50,570 nt of DNA from contig JAHBXR010000034.1 in the NCBI GenBank assembly GCA_019636335.1, positions 1 through 50,570 of the forward strand, written 5' to 3'. Both the position numbers and the translations under genes were made by a program. This document shows, in pieces, positions 15,898-24,511 of this stretch (the stretch's first letter is position 1; each line of letters opens with the position of its first letter). The DNA is from Pirellulales bacterium (GTDB taxonomy: Bacteria; Planctomycetota; Planctomycetia; Pirellulales; JAEUIK01). The notes under the pieces are model-generated. The model saw only the letters and a program-made list of their open reading frames with translations. It did not search any database and was not told where the DNA came from.

Positions 15898-16230
15898 ATG
15901 ACCGAGGGAACCGCTGCCGGCGATTTCGTCACCGTGGCCCGCGTGGGTTCGATCCCCGAGGGACGCGGTGGCACGTTCTGCGTGAACAAACGCCTGGTAG
16001 CAGTCTTTCGCACCAACGACGAGTACTTTGCGATCGACGATCTCTGCCCCCACATGGGCGCGTCGCTGGGGGCCGGCGAAGTGCAGGATGGCGTCGTGGC
16101 CTGCCCCTGGCATGCCTGGCGCTTCAGCATCTGCGACGGCACCTGGTGCGATAATCCCCGCATCAAGATCTCGAGCTACGAAGTGCGCGTCGTGGAGGGC
16201 GAGATCCAGGTCCGCGTTCCGCCCGAGTAG
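15898..16230 (+). CDS. Rieske [2Fe-2S] ferredoxin (NirD-like)
   Basis: A 110-residue single-domain Rieske protein. The cluster ligands are complete: Cys50-x-His52 in CPHMG and Cys69-x2-His72 in CPWHAW, spaced as in the NirD/dioxygenase-ferredoxin group. It is soluble, with no signal peptide. The ATG at 15898 was chosen because the fold starts soon after it; a TTG 20 codons earlier is open but unlikely. It should carry electrons to an oxygenase or reductase, but no such partner lies beside it. The neighbours are a divergent aldolase and a convergent metallo-hydrolase, so its partner is unknown. Confidence 0.9.
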   Translation: MTEGTAAGDFVTVARVGSIPEGRGGTFCVNKRLVAVFRTNDEYFAIDDLCPHMGASLGAGEVQDGVVACPWHAWRFSICDGTWCDNPRIKISSYEVRVVEGEIQVRVPPE

Positions 16231-16305
16231 AAAGCCCTTTGGTTATGGCTACTGCGAAGCGACCGCCATCAAGCGTGGCACTGCTGGCTGGATGATTGTC
16301 GAGCG

Positions 16306-16989
16306 TTAGATCTCGATCGTGCCGCCGGGCTCGAGGACGAGCGGCTCGGCCTCTGTTTCTGATTTCACCTTCGCGGCCCAGGCCGAGGCGTCCTGCGCGA
16401 TGGGGGGCCAGGTGTTGTAGTGCGCCGGGGCGACGCGGCGCGGCTTGATCCGCTTGATCGCCTCGAGCGAATCGTCGGGGCCCATCGTGAACCGGTCGCC
16501 GATCGGCAGCACGGCCAGATCGATCCCCGCCGAGCCAATCGTGCGCATCTCCTCGAAGAGGGCCGTATCGCAGGCAAAGTAGATCGTGGCGTCGGCGAGA
16601 AAGAGGAGGAACCCGCCCGGATTGCCGCCGTACGTTCCGTCGGGCAGGACCGAGCTATGGTGAGCGATGGTCAACTTCACGCGTCCCCAAGGCTGCGCGA
16701 TCGTCCCCCCCAGGTTCATGTACTCGACCTTCTCGACCCCTTGCTGGTTGGCCCAGGCGCAGATTTCGTAGTTCGCAATCACCGTGGCGTCGGTCCGTTT
16801 GGCAATCTTCACCAGGTCGGCCACATGGTCGAAATGTCCGTGCGAGACAAGGATCGCGTCGGCGTGAATATCGTCGGCGCGCACGGGGGCGGTGGGATTA
16901 TCGTCGAGAAACGGATCGAGCAGGATCTTGGTGCCGGCGGTTTCGATCGTCCACGTGCCATGTCCGAGCCAGGTGAGTCGCGTCGCCAT
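16306..16989 (-). CDS. Metal-dependent hydrolase, UPF0173/metallo-beta-lactamase fold
   Basis: About 227 residues with the metallo-beta-lactamase core. LTWLGHGTW is at the N-terminus and LLDPFL follows. The metal motif SHGHFDH provides H-x-H-x-D-H, then HHS, FACDTALF and, near the end, PAHYNTWP supplies the last His. This pattern fits the UPF0173 (YtkL-like) group, related to the UlaG/lactonase branch; the substrate is unknown. Two ATGs compete. The second (16989) has AGAAGGA with eight bases of spacing, whereas the first (16998) overlaps that site, so I prefer the second. It is divergent from the phosphoglycerate mutase gene, with about 210 bases between them. Confidence 0.88.
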   Translation of the reverse strand: MATRLTWLGHGTWTIETAGTKILLDPFLDDNPTAPVRADDIHADAILVSHGHFDHVADLVKIAKRTDATVIANYEICAWANQQGVEKVEYMNLGGTIAQPWGRVKLTIAHHSSVLPDGTYGGNPGGFLLFLADATIYFACDTALFEEMRTIGSAGIDLAVLPIGDRFTMGPDDSLEAIKRIKPRRVAPAHYNTWPPIAQDASAWAAKVKSETEAEPLVLEPGGTIEI

Positions 16990-16997
16990 CGATAACA

Positions 16998-17004
16998 TCC
17001 TTCT
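16998..17004 (-). promoter_or_regulatory. Shine-Dalgarno that decides the UPF0173 gene start
   Basis: Minus-strand AGAAGGA lies eight bases before the ATG at 16989 and overlaps the alternative ATG at 16998. This argues for the inner start. Confidence 0.55.
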
Positions 17005-17198
17005 TCACAGTCGTTGCGGCCATTCCCCGGACACTGCACGGCCAGGCAGTGTGGGGCGCTCGAAGATACCGCAGCCTCGCCCCCCGTTCTAGCCGCCGCC
17101 GGTGACTTGTGCTTTCGACCTGTTTTGCTACAGAAAGGGCAGGGCGGCCGGCCGTTTATGGACCCCAAGGCTCGCAGAGCACTTTTCGGAGCACGACG

Positions 17199-18404
17199 AT
17201 GGACCTTCACGATCTGACCCGCAGCCTCAAGCAAAAGAACGATACGAAGATCGTGCTGCTGGTGGCCGATGGCCTGGGGGGACTGCCGCTCGAGCCCAGC
17301 GGTCTGACCGAACTGGAAACGGCCCAGACGCCCCATCTCGACGAGCTCGCGCGACGCGGCGTGCTGGGGCTCTCCATTCCGGTGAAGCTGGGCATCACGC
17401 CCGGCAGCGGGCCGGGACACCTGGGACTCTTCGGCTACGATCCGCTCGTCTACCAGATTGGCCGCGGCGCGCTCGAGGCCACCGGCATTGGATTCCACTT
17501 GCAGGCCAACGATGTGGCGGCCCGCGGCAACTACTGCACGCTCGACCCGTCGGGCAAGATCAGCGACCGCCGCGCCGGACGCATTCCCAGCGAAGAGAGC
17601 GCCCCGATCGCCGCCATCTTGCGCAACGTGAAGATTCCTGGCGTCGAGGTCTTCGTCGAACCGGTCAAGGAACATCGCTTTGTCGTGGTCTTCCGCGGCG
17701 AGGGACTGCGGGGCGAGGTCCACGATACTGATCCCCAGGCCACGGGCGTGGCGCCGCTCGACCCCGTGGCGGCCAACCAGGAAAGCCAGCGCACGGCCGA
17801 GGTAGCCAAGGAATTCATCGCGCAGGCCACCAAGCTGCTCGCCGATCAGCCCAAGGCGAATGGACTCACCTTGCGGGGCTTTGCCGCTCGCCCGGCGCTT
17901 CCCAGCTACGAGGAGGTCTACGGCCTGCGAGCGGCGGCCATCGCCGTCTACCCGATGTACAAGGGCTTGGCCCGGCTCGTGGGCATGGAAATCGTCGGCG
18001 AGGCGAAGACCCTCGACGAACAGATCAACGAGCTCGAGCGACACTGGCAGGATTTCGACTTCTTTTTCCTGCACTACAAGTACACGGATAGCACCGGCGA
18101 GGACGGCAACTTCGCGGCCAAAGTGGGGAAGATCGAGGAGTTCGACGCCGTGCTGCCGCGCGTCGCTGCCCTGGCGCCCGACGTGTTGATCGTGACCGGA
18201 GATCACAGCACCCCCAGCTTCCTGCGTTCCCACAGTTGGCACCCGGTCCCCACGCTGCTGGTCTCGAACTGCTGCCGCCCCGACGAATGCGGCGGTTTCA
18301 GCGAGCGTCAGGCGTTGCGGGGTGGACTGGGCCAGTTCGAGGCCAAGCACTTGATGACGCTGGCCTTGGCCAACGCCGGCCGGCTGGGCAAGTTCGGGGC
18401 GTAG
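17199..18404 (+). CDS. apgM: 2,3-bisphosphoglycerate-independent phosphoglycerate mutase, archaeal type
   Basis: A 401-residue alkaline-phosphatase-superfamily enzyme that interconverts 3- and 2-phosphoglycerate in glycolysis. Family marks are VLLVADGLGGLP near the N-terminus (metal Asp), TPHLDELARRG, the GSGPGHLGLFGYDP block with the phosphate-accepting Ser, RGNYCT, LHYKYTDSTGEDG, and the second metal site TGDHSTPS. The ATG at 17199 has CGGAG upstream; the longer reading frame begins 30 codons earlier without support. Length is typical of the apgM branch rather than the longer GpmI branch. It appears to be a single gene, with an AT-rich gap after it. Confidence 0.88.
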   Translation: MDLHDLTRSLKQKNDTKIVLLVADGLGGLPLEPSGLTELETAQTPHLDELARRGVLGLSIPVKLGITPGSGPGHLGLFGYDPLVYQIGRGALEATGIGFHLQANDVAARGNYCTLDPSGKISDRRAGRIPSEESAPIAAILRNVKIPGVEVFVEPVKEHRFVVVFRGEGLRGEVHDTDPQATGVAPLDPVAANQESQRTAEVAKEFIAQATKLLADQPKANGLTLRGFAARPALPSYEEVYGLRAAAIAVYPMYKGLARLVGMEIVGEAKTLDEQINELERHWQDFDFFFLHYKYTDSTGEDGNFAAKVGKIEEFDAVLPRVAALAPDVLIVTGDHSTPSFLRSHSWHPVPTLLVSNCCRPDECGGFSERQALRGGLGQFEAKHLMTLALANAGRLGKFGA

Positions 18405-18445
18405 CCGTGACGCAAATACCCGCGGATGGGACCTGCTCCCTAGGA

Positions 18446-18470
18446 GCATATGCAATCGTTTTGCACATGC
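18446..18470. promoter_or_regulatory. Inverted repeat, possible operator upstream of the His-rich gene
   Basis: GCATATGCA and TGCACATGC form 9-base arms with one mismatch across a 7-base spacer in an AT-rich island, about 125 bases before the His-rich protein. The spacing suits a dimeric repressor. A Zur/Fur-like metal regulator is a guess from the His-rich gene downstream. Confidence 0.35.
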
Positions 18471-18595
18471 ATTTTCTTTTTGAAAATCGCCGATTCGATC
18501 TTGACCGGCCTGCGCTGCGCCCCTAGACTCCACGACGGTCTGTCTTTTTTGGACGGATACGCCGCTGCGAAGCTCCAAACGGTCCGCACGATCTC

Positions 18596-19012
18596 ATGGC
18601 CTGCTCCCTTTCCAAGACGGCACCTCGCCTGCTGATCGCCGCCCTGTTTGCGGCTTCGCTGCTGGTGCAAGCCTGGCACGGGCCGGTCGGCGGGTGTGCG
18701 CACGGCAGGCCCGGCGCCTGCGACGTGGCTCCAGGTCACGAGCATGGCGCCCACGAGCACGCGGGCCATGCCCACCACGAGCATGCGCATCACGCTGCTC
18801 CAGAGCATGAGTCTGTTCCCGAGGGGCAGTGCCCCGCGGGAGACGATTGCGTCATCTGTAAAGTCCTGGCTCAGGCCCAGGACGCACCGGTCCCGACCCT
18901 AGCCTCGTGCCGCGTCACGCTGGTCGAGGCGTTGGTCGTTTCCTTCTCGCGCCGACCGGTCGCTCCCTATTCTCCCGGCTGCTGGCCGCGCGGACCTCCG
19001 ATGGTCGCCTAA
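18596..19012 (+). CDS. Secreted His-rich protein, DUF2946-like
   Basis: 138 residues. The N-terminus has a basic start and a hydrophobic core (LLIAALFAASLLVQAW), so export is likely. Residues about 47-70 are packed with His (HEHGAHEH, HAHHEHAHH), a typical divalent-metal-binding stretch. After it comes CPAGDDCVICKVLAQAQ, which resembles the Cys-pair segment of DUF2946-type proteins. The C-terminal third is poorly conserved in look. It is followed, after 330 bases, by a choice-of-anchor M protein and a DUF1559 protein on the same strand. I infer a periplasmic zinc or copper buffer; no transporter is present beside it to confirm this. Confidence 0.75.
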   Translation: MACSLSKTAPRLLIAALFAASLLVQAWHGPVGGCAHGRPGACDVAPGHEHGAHEHAGHAHHEHAHHAAPEHESVPEGQCPAGDDCVICKVLAQAQDAPVPTLASCRVTLVEALVVSFSRRPVAPYSPGCWPRGPPMVA

Positions 19013-19344
19013 GGCATCTTCTTCGGCGCCCTGGTTTTGCTCGTAGGTTGTTGCGCGCTGCGCACCTCTCGACGACGCGATCTCCCTGGCGCGCCGATGC
19101 TTCTTGCCCGGCCCTCGAGATTCGCTCATGAAGCCATCGCCCTGCATCCCCTCGTGATGACGCAGGCCGTCGATCGTCGCGCGGCATGTCGCCTCGACAT
19201 GCTGGCGCGCGAAACGTCTGCACGCACCCGGTAGCCCCGGCATCGTTCGCGCTGGCCCGCTCACCGTGCGCCGTCATCCGTTGAGGGACCCACTCGGCGT
19301 GCGCGCTTCTATCCCGCCTTCAACATTGTGGAGCTATCAAGCAT
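19013..19344. other. Gap with no supported gene
   Basis: About 330 bases. Short open frames exist on both strands, but none shows a family motif, a signal peptide or a good ribosome binding site. A promoter for the anchor M gene could lie here; I see no clear one. Confidence 0.4.
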
Positions 19345-20166
19345 ATGAATCCGTACCGAATGATTACCTGCTCGACGACCGCCATCGTGGCCCTGGCCAC
19401 CCTGCTGGCCGCTACTGTTTTCTCGCGCACCGTCTACGCCGAGTCGATCTACTCGGGGGGCCACGGAGATATCGGCGCCGCCTACGAAATCGACGAACCC
19501 AACGAGTTTCATCTGCACCTGCACGCAGGAGCGGGGGCGATCGTCGACGGTTCTCCCTTGATCGACGAAGAGGAGTTTCATGCCGAAGATGTGATCATCC
19601 AGGTCCCGACGAGCTCGAACATCGGCCGCACGGCGGGCGTGCTCGGCGGAAGCTTCGAGGCGTACGACTTTACCGGCGCCGGCTTCAACTTTCTCGGCAC
19701 GGGTGTCGGCGACAACCTGTGGGTGTTGATGTTCGACTCGGCCGATGCCTCGTACTACGGGCAACCCTTCATGGGATTGGCGGCGGAAGAGGGATTTACC
19801 CCCAGTCAGTGGAGCGGCAGCATCCAGTTTCAACTCAGCAATTTCAGCGGTCCCGGCCAATTATCGGTCCTCAGCGGCGCCTTCTCGCGACGCTGGGATA
19901 CCTTCGACAACTCGTTCGCGAACGATGTGATCAACATCGGGCCGGGGGGGCATAGCCATTTCTATTGGGCCTTTACCGAGCCGGGCACTTATCAGGTGGA
20001 AGTCACCGTGCAAGGCACGCACAACCTGCATGGGCTGGTCACGGGGACCGACACGTTCACGTTCCACGTCGTGCCCGAGCCGGGTTCGTTGGGGTTGCTG
20101 GGCCTGGGGGCCCTTGGATTAGTCGGCTTCGGCGCGCGATACCGCGTGCGCCGCGGCACCCGTTGA
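19345..20166 (+). CDS. Choice-of-anchor M domain protein with PEP-CTERM anchor
   Basis: 273 residues. It has a signal peptide (cleavage near TVYA, about residue 32), then a beta-rich secreted domain. GGHSHFYWAFTEPGTYQVEV (about 207-226) matches the surface-repeat motif of the choice-of-anchor M/TIGR03769 group, known from actinobacterial surface proteins tied to metal ABC transporters. The C-terminus is a PEP-CTERM sorting signal: VPEPGSLGLLGLGALGLVG followed by a basic tail, so an exosortase should process it. The ATG has GTGGAG about 11 bases upstream. It sits between a His-rich secreted protein and a DUF1559 pseudopilin; together they look like a surface group, perhaps metal-related. Confidence 0.85.
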   Translation: MNPYRMITCSTTAIVALATLLAATVFSRTVYAESIYSGGHGDIGAAYEIDEPNEFHLHLHAGAGAIVDGSPLIDEEEFHAEDVIIQVPTSSNIGRTAGVLGGSFEAYDFTGAGFNFLGTGVGDNLWVLMFDSADASYYGQPFMGLAAEEGFTPSQWSGSIQFQLSNFSGPGQLSVLSGAFSRRWDTFDNSFANDVINIGPGGHSHFYWAFTEPGTYQVEVTVQGTHNLHGLVTGTDTFTFHVVPEPGSLGLLGLGALGLVGFGARYRVRRGTR

Positions 20167-20260
20167 CGTCGCCTGCTTCGTTTCGCGCGGCGCCTGGGTT
20201 CCTCGTGCCCGGGCGCCGCGCGGGCGAGTCTCCAAACCTCTCTCCCACCGGAGTCTAGCC

Positions 20261-21358
20261 ATGCAGCGTCAGCGCTCCTCGCAGGCCTTCTCTCGAAATG
20301 CCTTTACACTGGTCGAGTTACTCGTCGTCATCGCGATCATCGGCGTGCTGGTGGGGCTATTGCTACCCGCCATTCAAGCCGCGCGGGGAGCCGCGCATCG
20401 CATGCAGTGTACGAACAATCTGAAGCAGATCGGCATCGCGCTGCACTCGTATCACACGGCACTGGGATCGTTTCCCATATCGATCGCGGGGGTCGGCAAA
20501 ACCGCGCCGGGGCAGGCGCTGACCGGGCTCTACAGTTGGCAAGCGCTGCTGCTGCCTTTCCTGGAGCAGGATCCGCTTCACCGCCAGATCAATTTCCAGG
20601 TGAATAACGCCAGCTCGACCACGGCGTATAACCCGCGTATTAACGCCGATCATCCGAACGCCGCCGCGGCGCGCACCGTCGTGCCCACGTTTCTCTGCCC
20701 CTCGGACAGTTTCATCGAGCTCGAGACGATGGGCACCGCGCGGTCGGCGGGCAGCAACTATACGGGCAACGCCGGTTGGCCCCCCTATGCAACGGGCATC
20801 GACGGGACGCGTCGCGTGCCCGCCCAGCACAATGGCTTCATGGGGCTCACCTCCCCCAATCCAGCGTCGTGGCACACGGGCGCCACGACCGCGGCGCAGT
20901 TCACCGATGGGTTGTCCAACACGATCGCCGTGACCGAGCGGCTCATCTCCAGCTACGAATCGGCCGCGGACATCGAGTCGGGCGACCCGCGCATCGTCTC
21001 GTTGTGCGGCAGCAGCGCCGGCACCAAACGCACGCTCGACGGCTATTACGAGGAGGTTCAATACTCGCACATGGACCTGAGCTATTCCAAGCTCGTCGGC
21101 CGGGCCTGGATCTCCGGCTCCGCCCTCGTGGGCAACACCTACCTGCACGCGCTCCCCATGAACAAGTTCAACGTACACGTCTACGACGGCGAGCTCGATG
21201 GGCAGGTGATGATCTCGCCCAGCAGTCAGCATTCCGGGGGCGTACACGTCCTCATGGGGGACGGCCGCGTGCAATTCGTCTCCGAACAGATCGACAAATT
21301 GATCTGGTGGAGCATCGGCTCGCGCAACGGAAATGAGGTGACTACCGAAGTGCCGTGA
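20261..21358 (+). CDS. DUF1559 pseudopilin-like protein
   Basis: A 365-residue planctomycete DUF1559 protein. The N-terminus carries a type IV prepilin signal, NAFTLVELLVVIAIIG, with Glu at +5 and Ala instead of Gly before the cleavage site. MQCTNNLKQIGIALHSYH follows and is diagnostic. The C-terminus has the H-X9-DG motif (QHSGGVHVLMGDGR), linked to prepilin-type processing. GGAG lies eight bases before the ATG. The gene follows the anchor M gene by 94 bases and is probably co-transcribed. Planctomycetes carry many DUF1559 paralogues; the function is not settled, and a surface or pseudopilus role is assumed. Confidence 0.93.
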   Translation: MQRQRSSQAFSRNAFTLVELLVVIAIIGVLVGLLLPAIQAARGAAHRMQCTNNLKQIGIALHSYHTALGSFPISIAGVGKTAPGQALTGLYSWQALLLPFLEQDPLHRQINFQVNNASSTTAYNPRINADHPNAAAARTVVPTFLCPSDSFIELETMGTARSAGSNYTGNAGWPPYATGIDGTRRVPAQHNGFMGLTSPNPASWHTGATTAAQFTDGLSNTIAVTERLISSYESAADIESGDPRIVSLCGSSAGTKRTLDGYYEEVQYSHMDLSYSKLVGRAWISGSALVGNTYLHALPMNKFNVHVYDGELDGQVMISPSSQHSGGVHVLMGDGRVQFVSEQIDKLIWWSIGSRNGNEVTTEVP

Positions 21359-21364
21359 CCTTGA

Positions 21365-22360
21365 TTAGTCTCGCTCTAGCTTCAGCTTCTCGGCAAAGAA
21401 CTCGAGCGTGGCCTGCACGGCGCGCGTCTGGTTCTCCTCGTCAAAGCCGTGGCCAGCGCCGGCGACGATCTCGACGCGTCCCGGCACGCCGGCCGCCGTC
21501 AACTTTTCGACCATGGCTACCGATTGCTGCCAGGGAACGAGCAGATCGCGCGTGCCGTGGAAGATGAGCATCGGGGCGTCGTTCTTGTCGAGCTGATGAA
21601 TGGGCGAGGCAAGTCGGTAGGCCTCTTTCAACTCGCGCGGCTCCCCCCCCATGAAATCGGTCACCGTGCGCCCCGCTTCCTCGAGCGCACTGGCGGCTTC
21701 GCCTCCTTCGATCGTATCGCCGCCGACCTTTAAGCTACGACCACCGCCCCCCGTGGCGCGCACCAGCGAGGCCAAGGCCCGGGCATTCGACGAGTAGCGA
21801 AACTCGTCGACCATATCCGAGGGACCAAAGAAAGAGACCACGGCCTGCACCTTGCTCGACTGTTCGGGATGGCCCCCCTCTCCTTCGAGCATCGGCGCGT
21901 CGTCGAGCGTGCCCAAGAGCATCGAAAGATGCCCACCCGCCGATCCACCGACGGCTCCCACCCGTTCGGCGTCGATGCCGAGCTCACCGGCATTCGCTCG
22001 CAGCCAGCGGACCGCGCACTTGCAATCCTGGATTTGTGCCGGCCACTTGTGAGCGGGGGCCAGGCGATAGCCGAGCGACGCGGCGACGAAGCCCTGCTCG
22101 GCAGCCAGCTTGATCTCGCGCACGTGATTGCTCTTATTGCCCATCCGCCAACCACCGCCGTGGATAAAGACGACCAGCGGCGCGGGAGTCGGTGCGCCGA
22201 TGGGGCGCGCCAGGTGCAGCGTGAGTGGCTCGTCTCCCGCCTTGCCGCACTCGACGTTTTCGCGGAACTCGACCTGATAGGGACCCTTGGCTTGAGCCTT
22301 GTCGGCATAGAGTGCGAACAAGATGAGGCCGGCAACGAGCACTGCGAACGAGCGTGGCAT
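21365..22360 (-). CDS. Secreted alpha/beta hydrolase (esterase/lipase, HSL-like)
   Basis: 331 residues with a signal peptide (PRSFAVLVAGLILFALY, cleavage near KAQA). The oxyanion motif HGGGW is at 67-71. The nucleophile is Ser140 in GGSAGG, with Asp272 in HGTRDLLVP and His304 in GAGHGF completing the triad. This is the carboxylesterase/BD-FAE-like group that often removes acyl groups from plant polysaccharides; the substrate is not readable here. The start at 22360 is chosen because the signal peptide begins there; the open frame extends 34 codons further without support. It converges with the DUF1559 gene with only a few bases between. Confidence 0.9.
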   Translation of the reverse strand: MPRSFAVLVAGLILFALYADKAQAKGPYQVEFRENVECGKAGDEPLTLHLARPIGAPTPAPLVVFIHGGGWRMGNKSNHVREIKLAAEQGFVAASLGYRLAPAHKWPAQIQDCKCAVRWLRANAGELGIDAERVGAVGGSAGGHLSMLLGTLDDAPMLEGEGGHPEQSSKVQAVVSFFGPSDMVDEFRYSSNARALASLVRATGGGGRSLKVGGDTIEGGEAASALEEAGRTVTDFMGGEPRELKEAYRLASPIHQLDKNDAPMLIFHGTRDLLVPWQQSVAMVEKLTAAGVPGRVEIVAGAGHGFDEENQTRAVQATLEFFAEKLKLERD

Positions 22361-22476
22361 GGCAAAACCTGGGGCAGGGCAGGGGGGAATGACTGGTAAC
22401 CGCACCATTAAACTTGCCGGCGCGATCGGTGTGCAAGGGGACGATTTAGACCCTAACGGCAACGATCAGGGCAGAT

Positions 22477-22501
22477 TTGCACAGGCCAGCGGCCTGTGCA
22501 A
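22477..22501. repeat. GGCACAGGC-family palindrome, copy 1 (possible terminator of folK-panC)
   Basis: TTGCACAGGCC and GGCCTGTGCAA are perfect 11-base arms around a 3-base loop, immediately after the panC stop on the minus strand. It shares CACAGGC/GCCTGTG with elements at 24451-24511 and 38806-38878. A stem of this strength could end folK-panC transcription, although no long U-tract follows. Confidence 0.65.
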
Positions 22502-22512
22502 GAAGGGCAATG

Positions 22513-23427
22513 CTACGCCGGCGGGTCGAGCAGGCGGTTGTCGATCAGCCGAGTCTTGCCCACGCGGGCCGCGATGGCGGCAATCGTGGAACCGCGCAGC
22601 TCCTCGACGGGGAGCAGCGTATCGGGATCGGCCAGCGCGATATAGTCGATCGCGATCGTCGGTTCTGCGGCGAAGATTCCTTGCATGCTGGCCAGAATCG
22701 CCCCCGCATCCCGTTCGCCCGCGGCAACCAGCTCACTGGCCCGCGCCAGGCTGCGCGACAAGGCAAGTGCCTGCCGCCGCTCCGTCGCACTGAGGTAGAC
22801 ATTGCGCGAGCTGAGGGCAAGGCCGTCCGCCTCGCGGACGATCGGGCAGACGCAAATCTCGATTGGCAGGTCGAGATCCTCGGTCATGCGGCGGATCACG
22901 AGGGTCTGCTGGTAGTCCTTTTGACCGAAGTAGGCACGATCGGGCGTGATGATGTTGAACAGCTTGGCCACGATCGTCGCCACGCCGGCAAAGTGGGTCG
23001 GACGAAATTTCCCCTCGAGCGGACGCGCGACCGGACCCACGTCGATCGAGGTGTCGCTACCAGCCCGGTAAATCTCCTCGTCCGCGGGAGCAAACACCGC
23101 ATCGACGCGATAGTCGTCCAGGGCCGTGCGGTCGGCTTCCAGCGTGCGGGGGTACTGGCGGAAGTCTTCGTGGGGGGCGAACTGCGTGCGATTGACGAAG
23201 ATCGTCACCACGGTGAAATCGCATTCGCGCTGACAGGCCTCGACCAGACTGACGTGCCCCGCGTGCAGGGCGCCCATGGTCGGTACGACACCGACGGTCT
23301 TTCCCGCGCGGCGTGCGGCCGCCACCAGGGCCCGCATCTCGCGAATCGTGGTCACCAGCGCGTGACGATGCGCGTCGGCGCTCGGGTCGCCTGCGTTGCC
23401 AGTCGAGTTGTCGAGGTCCGATTTCAC
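22513..23427 (-). CDS. panC: Pantoate--beta-alanine ligase
   Basis: Joins pantoate and beta-alanine with ATP to give pantothenate, the coenzyme A precursor, in the cytosol. 304 residues. Motifs are VVPTMGALHAGH (HIGH-like, His55 and His58), FVNRTQFAPHEDFRQYPRT (the usual FVNPxQF is FVNRTQF here), GKFRPTHFAGVATIVAKLFN, YFGQKDYQQ and SSRNVYLS. The start is taken as the GTG at 23427, eleven bases after the folK stop; it adds about 22 residues before the first conserved strand, so a GTG at 23355 is an alternative. It is an operon with folK, a common pairing of vitamin genes. Confidence 0.95.
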   Translation of the reverse strand: MKSDLDNSTGNAGDPSADAHRHALVTTIREMRALVAAARRAGKTVGVVPTMGALHAGHVSLVEACQRECDFTVVTIFVNRTQFAPHEDFRQYPRTLEADRTALDDYRVDAVFAPADEEIYRAGSDTSIDVGPVARPLEGKFRPTHFAGVATIVAKLFNIITPDRAYFGQKDYQQTLVIRRMTEDLDLPIEICVCPIVREADGLALSSRNVYLSATERRQALALSRSLARASELVAAGERDAGAILASMQGIFAAEPTIAIDYIALADPDTLLPVEELRGSTIAAIAARVGKTRLIDNRLLDPPA

Positions 23428-23437
23428 GGTCGAATGG

Positions 23438-24415
23438 TCACTGCATGGATTGAATGGCTGCCACGATTTCCCCCACCTGGTCCGCGCGATTCGCCGGTTC
23501 GACCGTCAGCAGCGGTCCCTCGCCGGGGCGAGTGAGCTGCGCGATCAACGTATCGCGGTACCAGGCGAGCCGTGCCGACTCGTGTGCCTCAGGCGGATCT
23601 ACGGTGTCGTCGACGAATACGGTCAACTTCGCAGCGATCGTGCTGGCGCGGGCCGCCTGCCACTGGGCGACATACGTCGCGAGCTCGTCGTCTGCCAGCG
23701 ACAGGCTTGCCGCGACCAACAATTCGACGAGGGAAAAATCGCTGATCGAACACGTATCGCCCGCGGGCCACCGTGCGCGATCCATCTGCTCCCTCTTCCC
23801 AGCCAACAATTTTAGATGGCTCGGCAAAGATCGACCAGCGGGTTCGCACGGTTCGGCGTGCAAGTAGCGAGCCTGCAAGCGATTCGCCGCCTCGGCAGCC
23901 AGCGTAGAAGCCGCTCCACCGGGTACCCCCACCACGGCGACCAGGGTCTCTGTCCGATCGAGATTCTCCAAGAGCTCACCCACGCTCCACTGGAGGGCCG
24001 GGTGCAGCATGTCCGGTGCGATCTCGGCTGCCGGTTTTAAGGCAAAGCGACGCCAGGCCAGACGAGGATGGGGCACGACGAGCCGCTCACTCGCCAACTC
24101 CAACTCGTCGTACAACAACAGGTCGAGATCGATCGTCCGCGATCCCCAATGCTCGGTACGCACGCGCCCCAGCTCATGCTCGATGCGCTGCAATTGATCG
24201 AGTAGCGCAAAGGGGGACAGTTCTGAAGCCAGTAAAGCGGCGCAGTTTAAGTAGGGGAACTGTGCAGCCGGCCCTCCGATCGGCGCTGTCTCATAGACGC
24301 TGCTTCGCGCGACGGACTGCGTCTCTGGTAGTTGGGCTAGTGCGGCCAGTGCGCGCTCGACCAGCGCAGCGCGGTCCCCCAGATTCGAGCCGATGCCAAT
24401 TAGGCAACTGGCCAT
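23438..24415 (-). CDS. folK: FolK (HPPK) fused to a degenerate deoxynucleoside-kinase-like domain
   Basis: Residues 1-150 are 6-hydroxymethyl-7,8-dihydropterin pyrophosphokinase of folate synthesis: IGIGSNLGDR, SSVYETAPIGG, WGSRTIDLDLLLYD with Mg-binding Asp96 and Asp98, and VPHPRLAWRRFAL. Standard FolK ends here, but this protein continues to residue 325. The extra part looks like a deoxynucleoside kinase: a strand leading to GVPGGAAST (163-171, a P-loop position without its Lys), LLAGKREQMDR, SISDFSLVELLVAASLSL (the SDY/F lid segment), DDELATYVAQWQAA, and FVDDT where dNKs have their LxxP strand. The key Lys is missing, so kinase activity is doubtful. The ATG at 24415 was chosen by homology. 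It is co-transcribed with panC. Confidence 0.92.
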   Translation of the reverse strand: MASCLIGIGSNLGDRAALVERALAALAQLPETQSVARSSVYETAPIGGPAAQFPYLNCAALLASELSPFALLDQLQRIEHELGRVRTEHWGSRTIDLDLLLYDELELASERLVVPHPRLAWRRFALKPAAEIAPDMLHPALQWSVGELLENLDRTETLVAVVGVPGGAASTLAAEAANRLQARYLHAEPCEPAGRSLPSHLKLLAGKREQMDRARWPAGDTCSISDFSLVELLVAASLSLADDELATYVAQWQAARASTIAAKLTVFVDDTVDPPEAHESARLAWYRDTLIAQLTRPGEGPLLTVEPANRADQVGEIVAAIQSMQ

Positions 24416-24450
24416 GTGACGTGATTCGATCGTCGCTGTAGGAAAGAAAA

Positions 24451-24511
24451 ATGGCACAGGCCGCTAGTCGGTGTGACGAGTGGTCACACACAGTTTAGCA
24501 GCCTGTGCCAT
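24451..24511. repeat. GGCACAGGC-family inverted repeat, copy 2
   Basis: ATGGCACAGGC (24451-24461) and GCCTGTGCCAT (24501-24511) are perfect 11-base arms around about 39 bases. It is upstream of folK. The same arms recur at 38806-38878. Confidence 0.7.

Noticed and set aside
16809..18578. Minus-strand open frame of 589 codons opposite the phosphoglycerate mutase
   Set aside because: The plus strand encodes an intact apgM. The opposite frame has no motif except its end, which is a shifted reading of the UPF0173 gene.
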